This document shows, piece by piece, positions 1 through 11,829 of a stretch of 64,000 nt of DNA (the first letter of the stretch is position 1; every line of letters starts with the position of its first letter). Source of the DNA: Branchinecta lynchi (Eukaryota; Arthropoda; Branchiopoda; Anostraca; Branchinectidae). A program made the position numbers and the translations under genes. The DNA lies in assembly GCA_023053575.1 (NCBI GenBank), contig JAKZAP010000011.1, positions 2,418,001-2,482,000 on the forward strand. The letters are read 5' to 3'. Below the pieces are notes generated by a model. The model searched no databases. It saw nothing but the letters and a program-made list of their open reading frames with translations, and had not been told where the DNA came from.

Positions 1-59
1 AGAGCAAATGACCAAAATTTTCAATTCGCATGGCCGGACCATATGCGACCCTGGGCTAA

Positions 60-265
60 AATACATCCTACCTACCCTTGCAAGTGCTATATGATCTTCA
101 GCTCTTCCGGTACCCCTCGTCAAAATTCTCAACTAGTTTTCTATCCGATAAAGACAGATACATGTCACATATAGAGCATTTTCATTTAAAACCCATCAAG
201 TTTCATGAAAACTTCCGAAAAATTTCAACTAACTTTCATCTATCCCGAAGAGGTCGTATCCGATT
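60..265 (+). repeat. R1 repeat fragment
   Basis: The stretch contains TTGCAAGTGCTATATGA near 79-95, an end motif of the R1 family, then CATCAAGTTTCATGAAAAC and a following Pro/Thr-codon-like run. The same CTACCTACCCTTGCAAGTGC string recurs at about 7509-7530. Truncated where the SINE begins. Confidence 0.5.
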
Positions 266-373
266 ATAAGTATTCAACTGAAAGACAAAAATCCTTTTCA
301 GCTGGGATTTGAACCCAGGACCTCCGACTTTCAAGGCCACTACTCTGCCACTGCGGTACAGCGGGGCTTTTGA
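250..373 (-). mobile_element. tRNA-derived SINE
   Basis: Read on the minus strand, 299-371 resembles a tRNA: a D-arm region (GTACCGCAGTGGCAGAGTAG), an anticodon-like CTTGAAA loop and a T-arm GGTTCAAATCC. The acceptor ends do not pair well, so it is not a functional tRNA gene. The sequence after the tRNA part (ending near 255) contains TTTCAGTTGAATACTTATAA and matches the body following the tRNA part at 39740-39778, which defines a SINE family. Confidence 0.65.
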
Positions 374-1019
374 ACGCAGCTCGAAAATCAGTATAATGAA
401 GGAATGAACTTTATTAACCGTAAAGTGTAAAACACAAAGTACGGAGTATTATGAAAGAAACAAAACGAAAAAAACAACAATAATAGATCAATCGACAAAC
501 AAACAATCAATTTTAACGGTCTTTTTACACAGGTCATCACTCGAAGTCTAACTCCGAGAGGGCACGTCTATTAGTCCAAATCGAGCAATGACTTTTCTGT
601 TTCGGTGCCATCTAGGGAGCCGGAGAAGGAATTTACAATATTTGAAATAAAAGCCAGGCTTCACCTTGCAGATTACCAGACGTCCGGGGCTTCCGCATAG
701 TCAAGCCAACCCTTCCAGATTTTCATGATAATGATGGCATCCACTTTTGCTTTCTTCAACATTTCCTAGATGTCCCTTTCGCATTTCAGATATATCTTGC
801 GTCCCGCAGTCACAACTGTCAATCACTTTCCCTTTCCTTCATACATTTGCATATTTGTTTTGTCTCTCGAATAGATTGCCTCTATGGTACCTTCCAGACA
901 TCCGGAATCTGGGGTGTCCAACACCTTCCAGACGTTTTTGGCCTGACTTCACCTTCCAGATCTGTCTCGACGAAAACGGCTGTCTGAAATCCGGAAGAAA
1001 AATTTGGAAGGTGAAGCCT
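374..1019. other. unassigned sequence
   Basis: No gene, RNA or repeat family recognised. The open frame at 747-1274 on the plus strand partly overlaps the antisense of the LINE fragment and has no coding support. Confidence 0.4.
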
Positions 1020-1640
1020 CGCTTTAAGCGACTCGCAGAGTCTGGCGATCTTTTTTACGAAACAGATGAGCCATGCCGGCTAAAAACAGAAGCACAGGGG
1101 CGCAATAAGCATGGTAAAGCATACAAAGACTATTGCGGTTATAAAGGCTTTTGTTTGGAGATATTTTCCCGTAAGCCACGCGTAGGCTTTTTACGGCTCT
1201 GTTCACAAGGGATGAACACGCAGTGGAAAGCGTTGGGGCTATTAAAACAAATAAACTCACATTTAAATGCATGAACTGATAATCCAATCTTGGACAGTTC
1301 ATTTGTTAAAACACAAAGGTTAGCAAGCAATCCGCGGCGAGTCCGGTCAACAAGCAGAACGTCATCAGCATATGCAACGTGAGACAAACCAGTATCACCA
1401 TAAAAAACCGAACATTTATGGGGACGCAGCACGATGCAAGGACACATTTAAATATACTAGGAGACAACACGGCTCCTTGCCGAACTCCCTTATTATAGTT
1501 TACCGCGTCAGAAGTTTGGCCATTCCAAGTCACTCGAATTTCATACTTTGAATATCAAAAAGACAATAACCATACAAGTGAAGGATTAACACCTGATGAC
1601 GTTGGATAAGTTATCTGACGGGTGAATAAGTGACCAGGCT
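1020..1640 (-). pseudogene. degenerate LINE reverse transcriptase
   Basis: Three frames on the minus strand together cover the palm and thumb of a non-LTR reverse transcriptase. From high to low coordinate: NPSLVWLLSF, then WNGQTSDAVNYNKGVRQGAV with LSP (conserved GVRQG..LSP), then YADDVLLVD with the catalytic YADD, then a Cys/Arg-rich thumb-like stretch ending FRKKDRQTLRVA. Frame changes between segments show it is dead. Both ends are truncated. Confidence 0.85.
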
Positions 1641-2129
1641 TTCGCTTCATATTGAGTCGCGCATTAGCCCCCTGGAAAAGTCAGTCAGCAATCAGCATTG
1701 AAGTCGGAAGCCAGAAATGACAAACTTAATGACGCTTGACAGAACAGAGTTGGGTAAAGCAAAAAGAGGCGAAGAGGCATTTTAAGCAGTTTTAAACATG
1801 GTTAGACCTAAGAGGGATTGAAAATAGCAAAACAAACATGGATAAACGTACACGAAGAAGTACCGTGTCATTGTTTTCTTTACGATAGCGCACTTAGCGG
1901 CCAAAAAAGAACTAATCTGAGAGGAATTTTATGAGGGGCGTATGCGCAATATTGTCAAAAGCCCCGAATAATAGTCACGTATAATAGTCACGAAGAAGCG
2001 GGCCGTCGGAACAGTGATCTATCGAAACACTTTATATCCCCATTTCACAGGACTAGATAGGTATTATGTAGATGGAATTCTGTACAAGGGACTAGTACCG
2101 TGACAAATAAACCAGCTGATTTGTCAAGC

Positions 2130-3159
2130 TAAGGTCACTTGAATTGCATTCTATTTCCATCTACGCAGTATTTAGTCGTGTCCAGCCCAGACCTCAAATG
2201 GCACATCCGGTCCATGATTTTTGTAGCGTCCAAGTTTATCAGTTTCTCCTTTCGGCCCCTCTGCGGACCAATAATCTTCCGGAACCCCCCTCTACCGTGT
2301 CCACATGCGATTCGGACACATAAATATCAAATCTAAGGTATTTGCTCCTATCAACCACCGAGTGCTTCCGGATCTTGGACCCATGACCAAGTTTCATCGC
2401 ATTCCGTCCGTCTGTATGGTCCCTATGCAGGATACCAAGCCTCCCCCTCGATCGTCCATCGGACGCGACTTGGAAAAATTTTGCATCTACGGCACTTACT
2501 ATCAAACAAGTTTCCCTTGAATCGGAGAACATCCGGGAAATTTTGGAGGCCTATCGAGGCTGGATCTGGTCTGAACCTCAAAATAATATCTCTAATACGC
2601 ATGATTTTTGTAATGATACGATCGTTACCTGCCCATGTGCAATGATTTCCGGGCCTCCCCCTCCACCCGGAGAGTTTCAGAAAAATTAAATATCTCATCT
2701 AGAGCATATCTTTATAGAAGACACCAAGCTTCTCTCGAATCAGATTACTTCCGGAATAATTTAACGTACGCCCCTTCCAACTCCCCGTAGCGACATCTGG
2801 GACCCATGATCCAGTCCCTTCATTGCTTTGGTCCCGCGTATGTTCCAAAAGTCCACCTCCAACCCCTCAACTCCCTGTGGTCATCGTATATTTTTGCTCC
2901 ACAACAGATAAGGTTTACGATGACTCGAGTCATGCAGGTCACAAGTTTTCGTGTTCCCCCTCCTTCCACCCACCCCCACACGAAGGATCGAGTTAATCCG
3001 CAAAAACATGGTTTCGCTGGGCAATTTAGCCGAATCCTTCAGAAGCTTGCCTAGTTTCATGGTCTTACCTCACATGGAAGTGACTGAACTAGCAAAAGCG
3101 AGAAAGAGGGACAACCAATACGATCGCAATATGGCACTTTCCGAAGGCTAATGCCATAT
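2130..3159 (+). repeat. R1 element with terminal hairpin
   Basis: C-rich repeat built of diverged blocks that each contain AAGTTT(C/A)ATC and a CCCCCTCC tract. It ends in an imperfect hairpin, ATATGGCACTTT....TAATGCCATAT (3129-3159), preceded by AGCGAGAAAGAGGGACAACC in place of the (GACAGACC)n tract of other copies. The open frames inside are repeat translations. Confidence 0.65.
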
Positions 3160-3790
3160 TACAACATTATCATAGCAACGCTGACGATTTTTGTGGGAAA
3201 TTTTTAAAAATTGGCTGGAAAATTACAAAAAAATCCCTGAAAAAGGCTAAAAATAGAGCAAAGGCCGATAAATTTTCCGCCGACCCAAATTCTCTCTGCC
3301 GCCGCCAAATTATTATTCGGCGCAGCTTCGTGGACTAGCGTGTTCCACCCTTCTCACAATAGAACTAGCTATTAGTTATTATTGCCGTCTGTTATTTGCT
3401 TACCATGTGTAGTAAGTATGAAGAAGCCAAAGCGATAGTAAATTTCAAAATTTAGTCTTTAAAGGGGTCTTCTCGCCGCTCCTCTAGGACTCCTCGGGGA
3501 ATAGAAGGGAACGCTCGTTTCGAGAAGATGCCTCACTTTTGATGACATTCGCCGTAAGGCTAGAGCGGCACTTCTGTGCCGTCTTTTGGATTCAAAGATT
3601 GAGGTTAGAAAATTTGCCGCTGTGCCAATTTTTCATTGCCTGCCTGTATGGCAGTCTCTTCTTGCTGCAACGCAACAGCAAGAATAGACTGTATGATTTT
3701 GTTGTTGTTGTTGTTTTATTTTCTGTGTGTTTTCTTTTTCGTATATGACAATTTGCTGAATTAAAAGTATTTATCATTGTTGTGATCAAA
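3160..3790. other. unassigned sequence with a short simple repeat
   Basis: Nothing coding seen. A trace of the R5 TAGTTACTA family (AGCTATTAGTTATTATTGCC, then GCTTACCATGT) lies at about 3368-3412, and a (GTT)n run at about 3700-3715. Confidence 0.4.
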
Positions 3791-4385
3791 ACGTACGATG
3801 TACGCAAAATCCCTTAAGATAAAAATGAGGATGGACCCTTGGAAATCACGAGAATGTATCGTTTCGTAATTTGTTTTCTTTTTTGCACCATGGCTTTGAT
3901 GATGCTCACTTTAAGGGCACTAGAAATTCTAAGGGCGCTAGAAATTCATCTGTTATCCAAACCCTTGAGGCAAAAATTATCCCATGCCTATTAAGTTCAA
4001 GTTCAAGTTCAAGTTTATTATTTTCAACATTGGCAAAATAAATAAAAAACAACACTTTCGCGCTGGAGAAAAAACCTATGAGGGTTTGCGTTCGCGCGAA
4101 AGTCCACATAACTACTTACCTATAAAAGGAAAAAAAGAAAAAAGAAGAAAAAAGAAATCCAATCTCTCTCACTCATCAATACTCAACTCCCCCCTCCCCC
4201 CGCTCTTCCCTCCGAACCTCACCTTACCGGATGATGAATACACATGGTTGGGTCACAGTATTTTTTTTTACTTTTCGGTGAAGCTGCACGCTTTAATGGT
4301 GCTAGAAACTCGGTTGTAAGCAGAACCCTTAAGGCAAAAATGATCATGGGCTCATGGGAATAACTCTGGACCCCCTTTAAACTCC
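3791..4385. repeat. R6 repeat interrupted by a LINE/SINE 3' tail
   Basis: Pieces such as GGCGCTAGAAATTCATCTG and AACCCTTGAGGCAAAAATTA (3900-3984), and GGTGCTAGAAACTCGG to CTTAAGGCAAAAATGATCAT (4297-4345), form a family seen again in both orientations at 28090-28430. Inside, 3985-4090 on the minus strand is the 3' end of a retroposon finishing in (TTGAAC)n. Confidence 0.5.
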
Positions 4386-4449
4386 CCCAGATTGACCGAA
4401 CCTGGTCCTGTTCTGTCAATGATGTATCAAGGGCTTACGCTTGTTCTTC

Positions 4450-5498
4450 CCACTAAGTGTAATCCCTATCGTTATAGTCTAAGCGTGTCTCGAAATTTCC
4501 ATTCGTGCCCCCCCCCCCCCAACCCGACTTCCCGACATTGATTGGATGCTGTCCGCACTTGAAATGGGAAATATGAGACTTGAGTTCTTTCCGAATGTCA
4601 AGTTTCATGAAGATCGGATTCCACATTCAAAAGTTATTAATGCGTCAATATTCCAGATTCCCCCTCCCTCCACTCCCCCCAAGGTGGTCGGATCGCGAAG
4701 TGACCATTTCCAATTAGTTTGATCGGGTCCCTTATATGCTTGCTTAGTTTCATCGTCCTAGCACATATGTAAACATCATTAGTCGGGATCACTCGAATTC
4801 TGGAACCCTCCCCCAAACTCCCCCACAGTGCTTGGATCCGATCCGGTCTTGTCAACTATGTATCCAAGGCTTGTGCTTTTTCTTACCACCAAGTTTCATC
4901 CCGATCCGTCTACTCTGAACGTGTCACAGGATTTCCGGATCCAAAAGTTTCCAGATTCAAAAGTTATTAATACGCCAAAATTCCAAATTCCCCCTCCCGT
5001 CACTCCCCCCCACAGTGGTTGGATGAGAAAGTGACTATTTCCAAGCTATTTTGGTCGAGTCCCTGATATGCCTGCCAAGTTTTATCGTCCTGGCACTTCT
5101 GGAAGTACCCTAACTCGAGAACACAGATTTCAGCCACCCCCCCCCCACATTCGTCGGATTCGGTCCTGACTTGAAATGGGACATCTGAGTCATGACACTT
5201 TTCTAGATATCAAGTTTAATTAAGATCCGATCACCTGTTCGAAAGTTCTGCATGCTCCTAAATTCCAGATTCCGCCGTCTCCCCCTCCCCCCACGATGGT
5301 CGGATCAGGCAAATGACTATTTTTAAGTTAGATTGGTCGGGCTGGTCGGGTCCCTGACCATGATATGCCTGCCAAGTTTCATCGTCCTAGCAAGTCTGGA
5401 AGTACCCTGACTCGAGGACAGTGGCCTGACAGATAAACAGACCGACGGACCGAAAAGTGACGGGTATATGGCACTTGAGCGAAGCTGCAAGTGCCATA
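4450..5498 (+). repeat. R1 element with terminal hairpin
   Basis: Repeated blocks with CAAGTTTCATGAAGATCGGA, CCCCCTCCCTCCACTCCCCC and TGCCAAGTTT(C/T)ATCGTCC, then CAGACCGACGGACC, then a hairpin TATGGCACTTG..CAAGTGCCATA at 5467-5498. The hairpin arms are 11 of 11 complementary. Confidence 0.75.
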
Positions 5499-5805
5499 AA
5501 AACGCAGGGACTCCTAAAGTGGAGTCCTCGGGGAACGGTGAGAATATATGAAAGTCTTAGGGATGAAATTTGGGGGGACCATCGGTTGGCGTTACCTTAT
5601 GATATCCTGAGGTCTTCGAAGCCTGGAACCATATGGAAAATGGCACGAAATGTGGAAAAAGCGGGAGAGGCTCAGTCGAGCCCGAGCGAACGAAAATAAG
5701 TATTGTTTTATATTGAGTACGTGTTCTGTGCAGTGTTGTATCAATACATCATGTTGTGTATGGCCGTAGGGCTCAAATAAACTTTTCTTTCTTTCTTTCT
5801 ATACT
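5499..5805 (+). repeat. retroposon-like 3' end with CTTT microsatellite
   Basis: GTATGGCCGTAGGGCTCAAA then TAAACTTTTCTTTCTTTCTT (about 5759-5798) resembles a LINE or SINE 3' terminus. A short open frame at 5457-5699 (ending QSSPSERK) has no recognised domain and begins in the R1 hairpin. Confidence 0.35.
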
Positions 5806-5819
5806 TTAGATGCGTATAA

Positions 5820-5949
5820 TGTATTTTGCTTTGTCTGGCAACACTGCTTAACGACGAAAACGCAAAAGAAAAGGCACTCCAGTTCAATTTTGAACGACGG
5901 CATGTCACCAATGATGTAGCTAATCAAGAGCAAGAAGATTCAGATCAAG
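5820..5949 (+). CDS. possible penultimate exon of the upstream gene (3' boundary only)
   Basis: One frame reads LLNDENAKEKALQFNFERR then HVTNDVANQEQEDSDQ and ends CAAG|GTAATT at 5949 with one leftover base, exactly what the 8828 exon needs (it begins with two bases). The charged, soluble composition resembles that exon. The 5' boundary is a problem: the good acceptor CTTTAG at 5805-5810 leaves an in-frame TAA at 5817-5819, so the true start is later. The only AGs inside are weak; the first follows CTTAAC (5847-5852) by about 15 bases, which could suit a minor-class branch point, but this is speculation. The start coordinate is only the limit of the open frame. Confidence 0.3.
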
Positions 5950-8240
5950 GTAATTAAATGCGTGTTACTGGCTGGGCATATCTAGCTTTTGGCATACATG
6001 GGCTGTACAGGATAGCTGCCTATAGCCCTGTAGTACAGTTGGGCACCAGACTTTTTGGAGAATTTCCCTCCACAGGGGAGTCCCCTGCACAGGTGAATCC
6101 CCTGCACAGGTGAAAAAGAATCCCCTGTGGAGGAGATGGTGTTGGGGGAAAAGTGCAGATTTCCCAACTGCTCACACTTAGTGTACAAGAGGGGTATCCA
6201 ACCTCGAACCTGTCCTGAAAGGGTTGGAAGGAAATTTCAGTCCAGTCCTTAAAAGATCCTAACTGTCTAGAAATAAACCCTGAGTGACCCTGGGCCTGTT
6301 TTGGACTGCACAGAAATTTCCTTGTAAGGTAAGGTTCTAAGGCCAAGTTCAAGGTTTGCCTTTTTCATGCACTTGCTGTGTCTAAAGCTAACTATCAGGC
6401 AGCCAACCACAAACCCCTGATTTTTGGATACCCTATGTCAAACTACATATCGACATATCTAGCATTAAGGTAAAATATTAAAATTCTGAGAGGTATTTAT
6501 GTTCTGTTTTTCTTTGATGCTTGCGAGGACAGTGTTGCCTTTATGGCTTTGTGAATTAGGTTAGATGAAAAACAGTGTTGCATATATTCTTTGTGTGTCC
6601 AGGGATTTGTTCTGTCATGTAAATAAAAGCTTTCTGGCATGGAAGTGATGCCCTTCTGTTTTCATATTCAAACATCTAAAAACCCTCTCGACAGCTATCG
6701 GACATTCATCAGTGTTAAAACACAATGGTCGAATACTTGTTTGATATGCTTTAGCCACAAATAGATTTAATTCAGTTGGCCAAATAGGTTTGTATTATGG
6801 AACACAGATAAAATACTATGTTGGAGTAAATATTTTTTCAACAATTTCAGACAAACGTCATTGCCAGATATTTACAATCAGTGTGACATTTATTAATGCT
6901 AGTGACTTTGATATGTTAGCTGTTATCAGCAGAAACATTGACATTTCCCCAGCAATTCTGTTTCGAGCAATTCTGTTCGGATTCCGGTGTGTTCTAAGTT
7001 CAATGTTTTACCTTAGGCTTATGGAATACCAAAGGCTAGACATACTGTCTCAGTAATACTCAAATCCTCAATCAAGGGCACAGTATGCGAAAATTAGGGC
7101 ATGCCGGAATATATGAGCAGCAGTATTTATACTATGTCCATACCTTGCTCATATCCAGGCCAGATTTGGACTGTATTGAGGGACCATCCAGTGTAGAACA
7201 CTAACTTGGAGGTAGCAGACATCTTCAATAGGATGCCCATGCCAATATTGTATTCATATGTCTTTTTTGGCCCAGATCTTCACTTAAAGGCTTGGACTAG
7301 ATGTGGTGACTATTGGGGAGATTGAGGGGCACAGGAAATCTTGCAGGCTGGTTAGAGTAGTGGTATCGAGACAGGTATTTCTAGGCTGAACAGTCACAAG
7401 CACTTGGCGTCTGGGACAGATCTGAACTGGATCCGGGTACTGTGGGGGAGTTGGAGGTGGGTTCCTGAATATTCTGTAACTTGCATCCAGTCCAGATGGA
7501 ACTTGATTGTTGACATGCTACCTACCCTTGCAAGTGCCTTATGAATGTGTCAGTAAAAGTGTAATAAGACTGGTCCTTCTGTCCGCTTTGCTTTCCAGGG
7601 TTTAAATAGTACGATCGGAGGCTGAGATAAATTTAAAGTTTTGGAATCGGTGGAATCCTCTGATAAAACTTACAAGGTTGTGTGTTAAAAATATTATATT
7701 ATAATAAACATATAGGATCTTGAATCAGGATATTTCTTGAGTTTATTGATATTCCAGTCGTAATGTGGGCTGGACCGCAAATCAAAGAGTATCCTAATGA
7801 ACCTTTGCTAATTGAATAAGTATAAATAACTGTTTGTGAGATTGTGTTTTAATACCGAACTCTCTCTCTGAAGAAGTCTAATGTATTTTTCCCTTTGATA
7901 TTCTGCCAAAAGCTTTATTCTTGTTTATTAACCCAGTTCCATCTGTCTTGCGTACTAACCATTGTTTTGATTGCTATCTAGGAAATGTAAATGTGTATTA
8001 GCGTCGAGTCTGTTCTGTTCAAGAGTTTGTACACTTTGCCCAAAAGAAACAGCCTAGCAACTCTTAGGCTACTGTTTAATTTTTTCTGAGACTAGGGTCC
8101 GATGGGGTTTATTCAGACGGTTAAGGAAATGACAATTGATTAGTTCACTCTGTGGCAAGCTTGTGCAGATTTGGGGGTTTTACATTCCACTTATCTATTG
8201 TCGACAGTTTCGAGGAGCAAGTGGTCAAGCCACTCAGGTG
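5950..8240. other. putative intron of upstream gene; little recognised
   Basis: Contains CCCCTGCACAGGTGAA repeats near 6070-6130 and an R1 fragment in minus orientation at about 7330-7560 (GTGGGGGAGTTGGAGGTGGG, then TTGCAAGTGCCTTATGA). No other gene or RNA seen. Confidence 0.45.
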
Positions 8241-8420
8241 ATATTTGACAATGCAAAACGGATATGTCAGCTATATTTTATTTGAGCTATTTTTCTGCCC
8301 TTCTTGGCAAGGGTCCTCTTCGGGCTCAAGCTGGAAAATGAACTTCAGGAAAAACAATTTAAGATTCTTCCTTAAATATCTGATCTGACTTTCATTAGGT
8401 ACTCTGGTGATCTAACTTTC
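8241..8420 (-). mobile_element. hammerhead-like module, degenerate copy
   Basis: Same family as the modules at 60097 and 60525 (shared ATTTGACRRTGCAAAACGGAT and CAAAAACAATT-type tail). On the minus strand the core is CCGAAGA instead of CTGAAGA and the GAAA box is altered, so a ribozyme would be inactive. Confidence 0.5.
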
Positions 8421-8827
8421 ATTACTCTATATAATTTTTTTTTGGGAACTGAGGAGAGCAGTGGAGGAGCACTGTACGTTGATACTAAGAAACACGCCGC
8501 AACCCTGTACCCCTGGTTATTAGCAAGAGCAATAAGGATCATAGGGGACAAACCTTGCAACCCTGTTAATGTCAGAAGGGAAAGATCCCTTTGAGAGATG
8601 AGGTGTAGCCGACAGTCCCTAGCGTAGAATCATTTCAAGTCAGTGTGTAGGCTGGGGGGTTTCTGAATGTGTAAAGTTAACACCCTTACCGAAATCAGAT
8701 AATAAACCTAGAATGCCTTTATTTCCTCTGAGTAGGTCCCGTTACTGTATATCTTTCTTATCCTACAAGTGTGGTGGTGGCAGGATTTTCATGACATATG
8801 TTGACTGATTCTTGAAATGCCTCTTAG

Positions 8828-9501
8828 ATATCAAGCAAACTGACATGGATACATATGGTCGTCTACCAGTGAAACTTGTGACTAAGAAAAACAAGACAGT
8901 TGAGCTCATTCGTCTTCCTGAGAGCCAGCGTAGGCAGACTACACTTGTGAGTAATTTCTCAAGTAGTGCCGCCAGCATAGATTCAGATGTACATACACGT
9001 GAACAAAGAGAGGACAACTGCGGCCCGCTAAGTATTCCTCGGCTCCAAAGTACCAAAAGCTTGCAAAAATCGCTGGAAAAGCTAAACTCGAAATCGGTAA
9101 AAGTTACTATTCCAGACCGTGTTATGAAAACAATTGATGACAGGTGTGTAAATAAAAATTTGAATTTCCCTCTCAAACATCGGGTGTTTAGTAGCTTGCC
9201 CCCAGTTGAGGTGGATGCAGAGGAAGTTGTGAAAAAGGCGGAAGAAGCTCTAAGAAGGAAAGCCAAAGCTGTGCGAATACCACAAGCAAGGAAGGATCCA
9301 GAGCCGAAGTTCAGTGATTATGCCAGACCATATCTCGTAGAAGAACCTCAACCAACCTTACTTCCTTTACCAGATATTAAGTCAGCTTTGCAGGCGAAAG
9401 CAGACACAGAACAGTTTAGTCAAATCAGTGAGGATTACTTGGACGTAAGTGAGTTGTACGAGAGCATAAACAAGCACCTGAGACTCTCCCAGTTCGAATA
9501 G
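8828..9501 (+). CDS. terminal coding exon of an unrecognised upstream gene
   Basis: An acceptor (TGAAATGCCTCTTAG, AG at 8826-8827) opens a 674-base exon that supplies two bases to a split codon, then 223 codons and a TAG at 9499-9501. The protein starts IKQTDMDTYGRLPVKLVTK. A Ser/Lys-rich middle (LQKSLEKLNSKSVKVTI) is followed by an acidic-basic helical stretch VDAEEVVKKAEEALRRKAKA, then FSDYARPYLVEEPQ and the end INKHLRLSQFE. There is no signal peptide, membrane segment or catalytic motif, and I do not recognise the family. Codon-like composition and the clean acceptor make it real coding sequence, while the surroundings are repeat-poor. A start at Met 8845 within the exon cannot be excluded. 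No AATAAA lies close downstream; ATTAAA occurs at 9762-9767. Confidence 0.7.
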
Positions 9502-11392
9502 TTGGACTTCTAGTAGGCTACTGCACTGCTTGCCGAGAGTGATGGGTCGTATCAGCTTGAAGCCTGATTGTGGTGTATAACGGAATATCGAGATCTCTTT
9601 TTGGTGTTAGTTATCCTGCATACTTTTCATGTCCCTCTGCATTGATCTCTCCAAGAACTTAGGATACTACTCCTTTTTAGAATGGGTCTCTCCCGTTCTC
9701 GCGATGTATCCTTGCTCCGACCTTACAGTTCGCGGCCGGTATGACTGCTGCCACCGTATTTATTAAATTTATTCACTAATTCACCGAAACTGCATATTCC
9801 TTTCCGAAAATCGCCAAAGGAAGTCGGTCAGATGACCGGCTACCGCACTGTCAAGAATTTTACACCTCGCATCCGGGGGTCAAATTTGCAAACAAAAAGC
9901 AAAAGTTCGCGAAGGAATTGCGTGGTAAGATACACCTGCCATTTAGAAACTTAAAACTGACTACATTGTGACGAATTTTAGGATCAGAGTATCCTCACAC
10001 CTCAGCAACGTAAACAGCCACGTGATGCTATTAAAATCAGATGTAATGCCTTGGAAACACGACCAGGGTCGGGTGCTCCCGGTCTCGAATTCCTGCCCGA
10101 ATTTTTGCCACTGTTGGGACGTTTCGCGTGGATGGCTGTAGAGCTGAACCTGTGATCCCATCCACGCGAAAATGAGAAAATCGATCGGGCGTTGAACGGC
10201 TGAGGAAGATGGTTCCGACACGCGAAAATGTGCATTCAGCTGGATGGGAGCATAGGATTGGGAAGGTCCACACAATATATACGTTCAGCTCAACACTCCC
10301 CTTGGAGCGGTGTTGAACGGGAGACGTCCGTCGAGCAGGATGGCCCGTTCTCCTGTTCATCCGTACACGCGAAAATGAGTAAAAGATCGACGGCATCCCC
10401 GCGAAAATTTCCATCGAGCTCTACCAGAGCCATCCAACCGAAAACGTCCCGTATCATCACTTCCATCGTGAAAAGTTGAGATTTTTTCAACTTGATGATA
10501 AAGGTGCAGGAAATCGGAAACCCGCATAATCTAATCTAATCGTACGGGAAACAATCGCGGATTTGTGCCCAAAGCAGTGACTGAAAGTGCGAAAACATGA
10601 TCAGGGTTGGGCGTTCCCGGACCGGAGTTCCTGCCCGGATTTTCGGCAATCACGTCCATATGAAAAAGTTGAGATTTTTCCAACTTTATGATGAAAGTAT
10701 AGAAAGTCTGGCATGGGAATCCTTATCATGTGTTCGCACTATGAGAGATAGAGGTTCTTATAACTATCCGTTCTTGGTTTTACCTTGGTTTTATTCACTT
10801 AAATGTTACTTAAACTATGAATAAACGCTAGCCATTGTGTCTCGCACTTGATTGGTCTCTTCGCGATATTTACTGTGGCGGTTACCCTTCGCCGCAGCCG
10901 ATTGAGTCGTGTGAACTTTACCAGAATGCAGTTCTATCATTCCGTTCCATCGAACAACCTCGTTTCCCGAATTTCCCGTATTTCGCGATCCATCCTCGAA
11001 TATCAGACATTTCGCCTGAAAAGATAGTCCTTTCTGCGCTCCTTTCTAGAGATTTTGTTATTCCCACTCATAGATGTAACAACTCGCCAGTATTATCTTT
11101 CGCTAGTTAGTGTACAAGAAGAATTAAGCTAGGCATGCGATGGCTAATGGACGAACAGGGATTGACTTTGGTCAGATTGCGATTTAGAGAGCACGTAGCT
11201 ACCAAGTTTAACGATTTTTGTATTATTGAGCTGACTCCATGTTTGCTGTGCTAAAGGGATGAGCGGAAGGGATGAGTCAAGGCCCGTATCCAGGAATTCA
11301 TTTCTGGGTTAGCCTGTGGGTCTGACAAAAAAGTACACAAAAGCCATATATCAGAGGGAAAAGCCTATACAAATTATTATTTTTGTATGTTT
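9502..11392. other. 3' flank of upstream gene with local direct repeats
   Basis: Probable 3' UTR first. A GC-rich block follows: GGTTGGGCGTTCCCGG..CCTGCCCGGATTTTCGG at 10606-10650 repeats a diverged copy at about 10066-10108, and AAAGTTGAGATTTTT..CAACTT occurs at 10470 and 10664. GCGAAAATG recurs four or more times. The overlapping open frames on both strands here have no domain. AATAAA at 10820-10825. Confidence 0.4.
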
Positions 11393-11393
11393 C

Positions 11394-11426
11394 GGGGGGG
11401 GGGGGGGGTATCACCCCCCCCCCCCC
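11394..11426. repeat. G15/C13 hairpin
   Basis: A run of 15 G, a 5-base TATCA spacer and a run of 13 C form a self-complementary block; the G run could also form a quadruplex. The flanking CCCTAACGGCC resembles the internal C-run junction CCCTAAAGGTCC of the hAT element at 15808. Confidence 0.7.
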
Positions 11427-11829
11427 TAACGGCCTTGGATGAGTCAAACATAAAAATAAGAATATAGGTATCCGGCACAGTTGGTGTTTGGTTTTGGTTT
11501 GTTCGTTAAAAAGAGGGCGCGGATATTAAAGGATATATTTCTTGGAAGGTTGGCCAACACCGGACATGCTAGTTTTAGGTGATTGGTAGACTGTAAGATC
11601 CGGAAATAATTGAATCAGGTGTTATTGAGGAAGCTTAAAAACTATCCCACTTGACTTTGATCATGACAAAGCTGCGTGTACATAGGGTCCGGTAAGATTT
11701 CACATGCGAAAATTGTGTCATTATTGTGAGATAATTTTAAAATTTTGGAGGGAAAGAGGGATTTTTTTTATCCAACTGCGAAAATCGGACTGCATATCCA
11801 CGTACCTAAATAATAATATAATTGCAATA

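Noticed and set aside
747..1274. 175-codon plus-strand frame
   Set aside because: Partly antisense to the LINE reverse transcriptase and without any recognised motif.
5811..5819. ATG at 5811 after CTTTAG as the start of an exon
   Set aside because: Its frame stops at the TAA in GCTTAA after 13 codons, and the frame used by the 5949 donor has TAA at 5817.
8812..8827. Start of the upstream protein at 8812
   Set aside because: The codon there is TTG, and the stretch before 8828 is the splice acceptor; the real exon starts at 8828.
8763..9266. Minus-strand frame of 167 codons
   Set aside because: Antisense shadow of the 8828-9501 exon, without a domain.
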